Made by a program: the position numbers and the translations under genes
The notes under the pieces: model-generated
The model's database searches: none
What the model was told of the DNA's origin: nothing
Seen by the model: the letters and a program-made list of their open reading frames with translations, nothing else
Shown: piece by piece, positions 5,409 through 8,484 of the stretch
Position numbering within the stretch: the stretch's first letter is position 1
How the letters are laid out: every line of letters starts with the position of its first letter
Assembly: GCA_900769635.1 (NCBI GenBank)
Contig: CAAGHJ010000013.1
Coordinates: 1-8,484, forward strand
Length of the DNA stretch: 8,484 nt
DNA from: Bacilli bacterium
Lineage (GTDB): Bacteria; Bacillota_I; Bacilli_A; RF39; UBA660
Direction: 5' to 3'

Positions 5409-5469
5409 CCACAAAAAATCCTCTCTAATCAAATAAAATAATATGTTAAAATATAACAGAGGTGACGTT

Positions 5470-6147
5470 ATGAATATACTGATTTGTGATGATAATACTG
5501 CTTTCGCAATGCAGCTACAAAAGGATATAAGTGAATACTTTCATAATCCTAATATGAATATAAATGTGGTGACTGATCATTTTGATCAAATAGAAGGTAC
5601 ATATGATGTTATATTCATGGATATTGAATTAAATGATAAGAACGGTATTGAAATCGCAAAATATCATAAAAACAAGCATAACTGTCTGGTTATATTCACA
5701 TCAAGTCACGAGAATCTTGTCTTTAATACATTCCAGGTTGAGCCTTTTCAATTCATAAGAAAGAACCATTATGATTATGATAAAAATATTGTCTTTAAGC
5801 AGTTAAAAGAGAAACTACTTACTCTTTATATCACTATTACACTTAAAGACAGTAAACGTTCATTACAGATTCCTATTCAAGATATCTATTCAGTTGTTTC
5901 TATTGGTCATGATCTCGTTGTCCACACACCTAAAGAAGACTATATGACAACTGGTACTCTTAAAGATTTCTGTAATGATTATATCAATACAACACTCGTT
6001 CAGATTCAAAAAAATATGATCATTAACCTTCAATATGTAGAAGATTACAATCGTAATATCATCCTATATAATAATGAAAATCTGACTGTAGGACGTATTT
6101 ATAAGAACAACTTTTTACACCAGTACAAGGAGTATATTAAGCTATGA
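5470..6147 (+). CDS. LytTR-family response regulator (AgrA/ComE-like)
   Basis: The product is 225 residues: an N-terminal receiver domain (1-112) and a C-terminal LytTR DNA-binding domain (about 120-225). All receiver residues are present: acidic pair D7/D8, phosphoacceptor D51 in FMDIEL, T77 and K98. The DNA-binding part has the family's ten-strand pattern, with the HTPKEDYMTTGTLKDF and QIQKNMIINLQYVEDYNRN segments. I place the start at 5470 because AGAGGTG (5458-5464) is five bases upstream and the receiver begins at once (MNILICDD); the ATG at 5443 would add nine residues with no ribosome binding site. The stop overlaps the sensor gene's start (ATGA, 6144-6147), so the two are translationally coupled. 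Its likely targets are operators A and B on either side. Unlike receiver-less LytTR systems, it looks phosphorylatable. Confidence 0.92.
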   Translation: MNILICDDNTAFAMQLQKDISEYFHNPNMNINVVTDHFDQIEGTYDVIFMDIELNDKNGIEIAKYHKNKHNCLVIFTSSHENLVFNTFQVEPFQFIRKNHYDYDKNIVFKQLKEKLLTLYITITLKDSKRSLQIPIQDIYSVVSIGHDLVVHTPKEDYMTTGTLKDFCNDYINTTLVQIQKNMIINLQYVEDYNRNIILYNNENLTVGRIYKNNFLHQYKEYIKL

Positions 6148-7187
6148 TATTTGATTTCTTATTTTCAGTTATAAGTACTTCAATGCTTTGTTTTTGCATC
6201 AGCAGTATTTTAATACCCGAAAAAAAGTATTCTTACACTATTCTTTGTACTCCTCTTACTCTCATAGAAATGTTTATTTTTACCTATCCTTCTCTCCTCA
6301 ATAACTTTTTATTGATCATTCTTATATGTGTAACACATGCATGTATGCTTTATATTCATAAATATAAAGCTGTGATCTATAGTATTTCTACAACACTTCT
6401 ATTCTTTACTACTTTACTTTTTGTGAATCTTTTATTTGTTCGTTTATTTTCTATATTGAATATAGGCGATTTTTATGGACTTCCTTTTGGAATTCTATAT
6501 TGTATGATTTCCTTAGGGTTATTAAAGATATTAAAATATAATAGAAATAATCTTTCCTTCCTTGAAGAGAATAAGACCTTTGGCCTTATTGGGATTATAT
6601 TACTTATATTAATCTGTTTACTCATGCAAGCTCTTTCTTTTATTAAGCTATCGCAATCTACAATCATCTTAATGACTGTATTAGTATTTGTATTAAGTTT
6701 GTTATTTCTTTTTCTATTCTTCCAATATAGACAGAATTACTTAGAAAAAGAGAAGTTAAGAATACAAAGAGAAAATAATGATAGAATCAATCATATATAT
6801 AATTCTTTACTAAAGAAAGAACATCGTATGCTTTATGTATTAAGAAAGCTTGATCATGTAATTTCTGATGAAGAGACACATCAATTCATTGAAAAAGAGA
6901 TAGATGATTTAATGCATAAACAATTTGTATCTCATACTAATAATCCTATCTTTGATCATAGATTAACTATTCTTATGCAGAGTTTAGAAGATTATGATAT
7001 TAAGATGATAGTCATGATTCCTGTTGATGCTCGTTTGGATGACGCAAATATTATTGAACAGATGGAAATCTTTATTAGAGAACATGTAACAGATCATACA
7101 GAAATAAGATTAAAGGTTAAAGAGAATCAATTCATTATAAATTGTAATGACAAAACAAAATCAATCCGCTTAAAAACGCCTCATTAA
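6144..7187 (+). CDS. AgrC/ComD-like membrane sensor with degenerate kinase domain
   Basis: The product is 347 residues with six or seven predicted helices in the N-terminal 195 residues (about 4-24, 31-48, 53-71, 78-103, 112-130, 147-165, 172-194). A charged coiled linker (about 195-222) and a short cytoplasmic domain follow. The arrangement is that of peptide-sensing HPK10-type kinases. H227 (LKKEHRML) sits where the phosphorylated histidine is expected and NNPIFDHRL (266-274) recalls the AgrC core. Only about 120 residues follow H227, however: the N-box shows no NLLDNA-like motif and neither a DxGxG nor a GxGL glycine motif is present before the stop. It is therefore shorter than usual for this class and may not bind ATP. 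The end is natural-looking, with the stop codon in a terminator loop. It probably acts with the coupled LytTR regulator, perhaps as phosphatase or ligand-controlled partner. Confidence 0.85.
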   Translation: MIFDFLFSVISTSMLCFCISSILIPEKKYSYTILCTPLTLIEMFIFTYPSLLNNFLLIILICVTHACMLYIHKYKAVIYSISTTLLFFTTLLFVNLLFVRLFSILNIGDFYGLPFGILYCMISLGLLKILKYNRNNLSFLEENKTFGLIGIILLILICLLMQALSFIKLSQSTIILMTVLVFVLSLLFLFLFFQYRQNYLEKEKLRIQRENNDRINHIYNSLLKKEHRMLYVLRKLDHVISDEETHQFIEKEIDDLMHKQFVSHTNNPIFDHRLTILMQSLEDYDIKMIVMIPVDARLDDANIIEQMEIFIREHVTDHTEIRLKVKENQFIINCNDKTKSIRLKTPH

Positions 7188-7198
7188 CGAGGCGTTTT
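7173..7198. terminator. Bidirectional terminator between convergent genes
   Basis: AAAACGCCTC (7173-7182) pairs perfectly over 10 bp with GAGGCGTTTT (7189-7198), loop ATTAAC. The sensor gene's TAA is in the loop and the opposing gene's stop (7197-7199) is at the base of the stem. A/T runs on both sides allow termination in both directions. Confidence 0.9.
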
Positions 7199-7613
7199 AT
7201 AGATTATAGGATACAATATATAGCTTATGATCCTGAGCTACTACAATCAGTGATCTTCCTACATCACTTTTCTTATAATACTTATAATCCTGAGTGAAGT
7301 CTGGCAACTGCTTTTGTGATACTTTTGCTTCTATGATATATTTATTGAATTCTTCTTCTATTTCATCATTCTTCTTATTATTCAATGTAATGGGAAGATT
7401 TTTATTTTTAACTTCCTGTACCTCATAATATATTCCATCATTCGTAAATGAAGGAGAAGGTTTTACTTGATAGACAATGGTATTTTCTGAAGGGAAGTCG
7501 ATATTCCAGTTTTCAGATATATAATTCATATTCTGATAATGAAGAAGCGTAGAGACAATCACAACAACGATAAGTGTCATAAGAATGACTAATATTTTCT
7601 TGAGTTTCATCAT
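7197..7613 (-). CDS. Membrane-anchored extracytoplasmic protein of unknown function
   Basis: The product is 138 residues with a basic N-terminus, one hydrophobic helix (about 6-24) and no clear cleavage site, so it is probably a membrane-anchored protein with an outer domain of about 110 residues. The outer part is rich in Tyr, Lys and Asn, with strand-like segments (ENTIVYQVKPSPSF, GIYYEVQEVKNK, SLIVVAQDHKLYIVSYNL) and a charged helix (NDEIEEEFNKYIIEAK). I recognise no family. AAAGGAG (7618-7624) is four bases from the first ATG and seven from the adjacent second ATG (7608-7610), which may be the true start. It has its own promoter and LytTR-type operator matching that of the secreted-protein operon, so it belongs to the same regulon. 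Possible roles are immunity, sensing accessory or envelope modification, none of which is established. Confidence 0.8.
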   Translation of the reverse strand: MMKLKKILVILMTLIVVVIVSTLLHYQNMNYISENWNIDFPSENTIVYQVKPSPSFTNDGIYYEVQEVKNKNLPITLNNKKNDEIEEEFNKYIIEAKVSQKQLPDFTQDYKYYKKSDVGRSLIVVAQDHKLYIVSYNL

Positions 7614-7636
7614 TTCACTCCTTTCTACACTTCAAC

Positions 7637-7665
7637 TCTATATGAGATATGATTTATTGCCTATA
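7637..7665 (-). promoter_or_regulatory. Activator-dependent promoter of the membrane-anchored protein gene
   Basis: On the minus strand TATAGA (7637-7642) lies exactly 17 bases from TATAGG (7660-7665), the same weak -35 and spacing as at 5339-5367. The start codon follows about 25-30 bases after the -10. Confidence 0.6.
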
Positions 7666-7706
7666 ATTCTTGCACAAGAGACATAAATTCTAGCATAAAA
7701 GACATT
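7656..7706 (-). promoter_or_regulatory. LytTR-type operator B (two direct repeats, 21-bp period)
   Basis: Half-sites at 7667-7683 and 7688-7704 repeat with a 21-bp period and match those of operator A. The outer flank ATTGCCTATAATTCTTGCA is identical in both operators. Orientation and distance to the downstream promoter are also identical, which strongly supports shared control by one activator, most simply the LytTR regulator encoded at 5470-6147. Confidence 0.78.
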
Positions 7707-7707
7707 G

Positions 7708-7731
7708 AAAAAGTGCAGACTAAGCCGCACT
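7708..7731 (-). terminator. Intrinsic terminator of the dehydrogenase gene
   Basis: On the minus strand AGTGCGG pairs with TCTGCACT's arm over 7 bp (one G-T) around a 6-base loop (stem 7712-7731), followed by T4 (7708-7711). It starts four bases after the stop codon and separates this gene from operator B. Confidence 0.8.
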
Positions 7732-7734
7732 CCA

Positions 7735-8463
7735 TTATAAATCTACACCATAATCAGTGACTACAACCTGTCCTGTAATAGGTGCTGCATCATCACTTGC
7801 TAAGAAAAGAGTGACTCTTGCAACATCTTCTGGACTACATGGTTTAAGTGACAAATCACTATGAGCACTCATAGCACCCATCATCTTCATATCCATTGTA
7901 TCAGGTGTTAAACCTGCTGCCATATCTGTAGTGATACTACCAGGACAAATAACATTACAACGAATATTTTCTTTCGCAAAACGCATTGCAGTATGTTTAG
8001 TTACGCCAATAATAGCGGCTTTTGTAGATACATAAACTGCTCCTCCAGCACCAAACTGACCTGCAACACTTGCAATATTCACAATAGAAGCACCACTTGT
8101 CATAACCTTTAATGCTTCAGACATACAATACATTGTACCCTTCTGGTTAATATCAATAACTCTATTTAAATCATCATAATCAATACGATCAATCGCATTT
8201 AATCCTTTATCAAGTACACCTGCATTATTCACTAATACATCTACTTTACCAAATGTTTCTACAGTTTTAGAAACTAGGTTCTTTACATCATCAATCTTAG
8301 AAATATCAGTAGGTACACATAATACAGTACCTCCTGCTTCTTCAATTTCTTTACCTACTTCTTCTAATACTTCTTTTCTTCTTGCAGAAATGACAACCTT
8401 TGCACCTTCACTTGCAAATAATTTTGCAATAGCTTTACCAACACCTGCATACCTGCCTGTGAC
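7735..8463 (-). CDS. Short-chain dehydrogenase/reductase (SDR), 5' end cut off
   Basis: This is a classical SDR oxidoreductase, FabG- or glucose-dehydrogenase-like, of which 242 residues are present; only about 5-10 N-terminal residues are missing. The frame is open to 8463 and opens with the cofactor motif TGRYAGVG (residues 2-9). Further signatures are VISARR (24-29, basic, favouring NADP(H)), a D in PTDIS, NNAG (79-82), the catalytic set N106, S132 (NIAS), Y144 and K148 (YVSTK), then CPGSITTDM and PITGQVVV near the C-terminus. A GTG at 8232 is only the valine before NNAG, not a start. The substrate cannot be told from sequence. The apparent frame continues through 8464-8484 only because that stretch is sequencing adapter. 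A terminator follows the stop and no link to the LytTR locus is evident. Confidence 0.93.
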   Translation of the reverse strand, partial: VTGRYAGVGKAIAKLFASEGAKVVISARRKEVLEEVGKEIEEAGGTVLCVPTDISKIDDVKNLVSKTVETFGKVDVLVNNAGVLDKGLNAIDRIDYDDLNRVIDINQKGTMYCMSEALKVMTSGASIVNIASVAGQFGAGGAVYVSTKAAIIGVTKHTAMRFAKENIRCNVICPGSITTDMAAGLTPDTMDMKMMGAMSAHSDLSLKPCSPEDVARVTLFLASDDAAPITGQVVVTDYGVDL

Positions 8464-8484
8464 AGATCGGAAGAGCGTCGTGTA
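8464..8484. other. Illumina adapter sequence (artefact)
   Basis: The last 21 bases begin AGATCGGAAGAGCGTCGTGT, the standard Illumina adapter read-through sequence. They interrupt the SDR gene exactly after GTC/GAC at 8461-8463 and are not genomic. Confidence 0.97.

Noticed and set aside
5290..5442. A short peptide-pheromone gene (AgrD/ComC-like) near the sensor
   Set aside because: I looked for a short ORF with a ribosome binding site around the regulator and sensor genes and found none that I could support.
5443..5469. Upstream ATG at 5443 as the regulator start
   Set aside because: It would add nine residues ahead of the receiver fold and has no ribosome binding site, whereas 5470 has AGAGGTG at the right distance.
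5409..5469. Promoter for the regulator/sensor operon
   Set aside because: Several AT-rich -10-like hexamers exist (for example TAATAT 5439-5444, TAAAAT 5447-5452), but none has a matching -35, so no site is annotated.
6473..6667. 64-codon minus-strand frame inside the sensor gene
   Set aside because: It is antisense to transmembrane-coding sequence and lacks initiation signals.

Overview
The window comes from an AT-rich, low-GC Gram-positive gut-type bacterium. The Firmicute-like ribosome binding sites, the MgtE and LytTR families present and the small-protein content suggest Erysipelotrichales/Coprobacillaceae. That placement is inference from style only; no 16S sequence is present. The left edge looks like the promoter and leader of an rRNA operon transcribed leftward out of the window. 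The right edge ends in 21 bases of Illumina adapter, so this is probably a whole contig bounded by an rRNA repeat and an untrimmed read end.

Layout: (1) 1-113, rRNA operon promoter and leader, minus strand. (2) 187-1765, promoter, a 24-codon leader ORF inside a region of competing RNA stems, then mgtE (Mg2+ transport). (3) 1764-2060, a stack of intrinsic terminators including an exact 50-bp tandem duplication, plus an unidentified structured segment that ends in its own terminator. (4) About 2061-3640, an IS110-family insertion sequence: a structured non-coding left end that fits a bridge RNA, followed by the DEDD transposase. (5) 3644-5289, a minus-strand operon: a secreted basic 181-residue protein followed by three tandem paralogues of a small four-helix membrane protein, the middle one truncated. 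(6) 5470-7187, a plus-strand two-gene operon: a LytTR response regulator and a polytopic AgrC/ComD-like sensor with a shortened, degenerate kinase domain. (7) 7197-7613, minus strand, a one-helix membrane-anchored extracytoplasmic protein. (8) 7735-8463, minus strand, a nearly complete short-chain dehydrogenase cut by the contig end.

The main biological unit is regions 5-7. Two almost identical 51-bp operators, each made of two 17-bp direct repeats spaced 21 bp, lie at 5358-5408 and 7656-7706. Each is placed the same way next to a weak promoter (17-bp spacer) that reads leftward into a gene for an exported protein (5289 and 7613). The spacing is what LytTR-domain activators use, and the LytTR regulator is encoded between the two sites. 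The simplest model is a self-contained sensory locus. The membrane sensor and LytTR regulator would switch on an exported basic protein, possibly bacteriocin-like, its small membrane proteins, possibly immunity proteins, and a second envelope protein. No peptide pheromone gene or dedicated exporter is visible.
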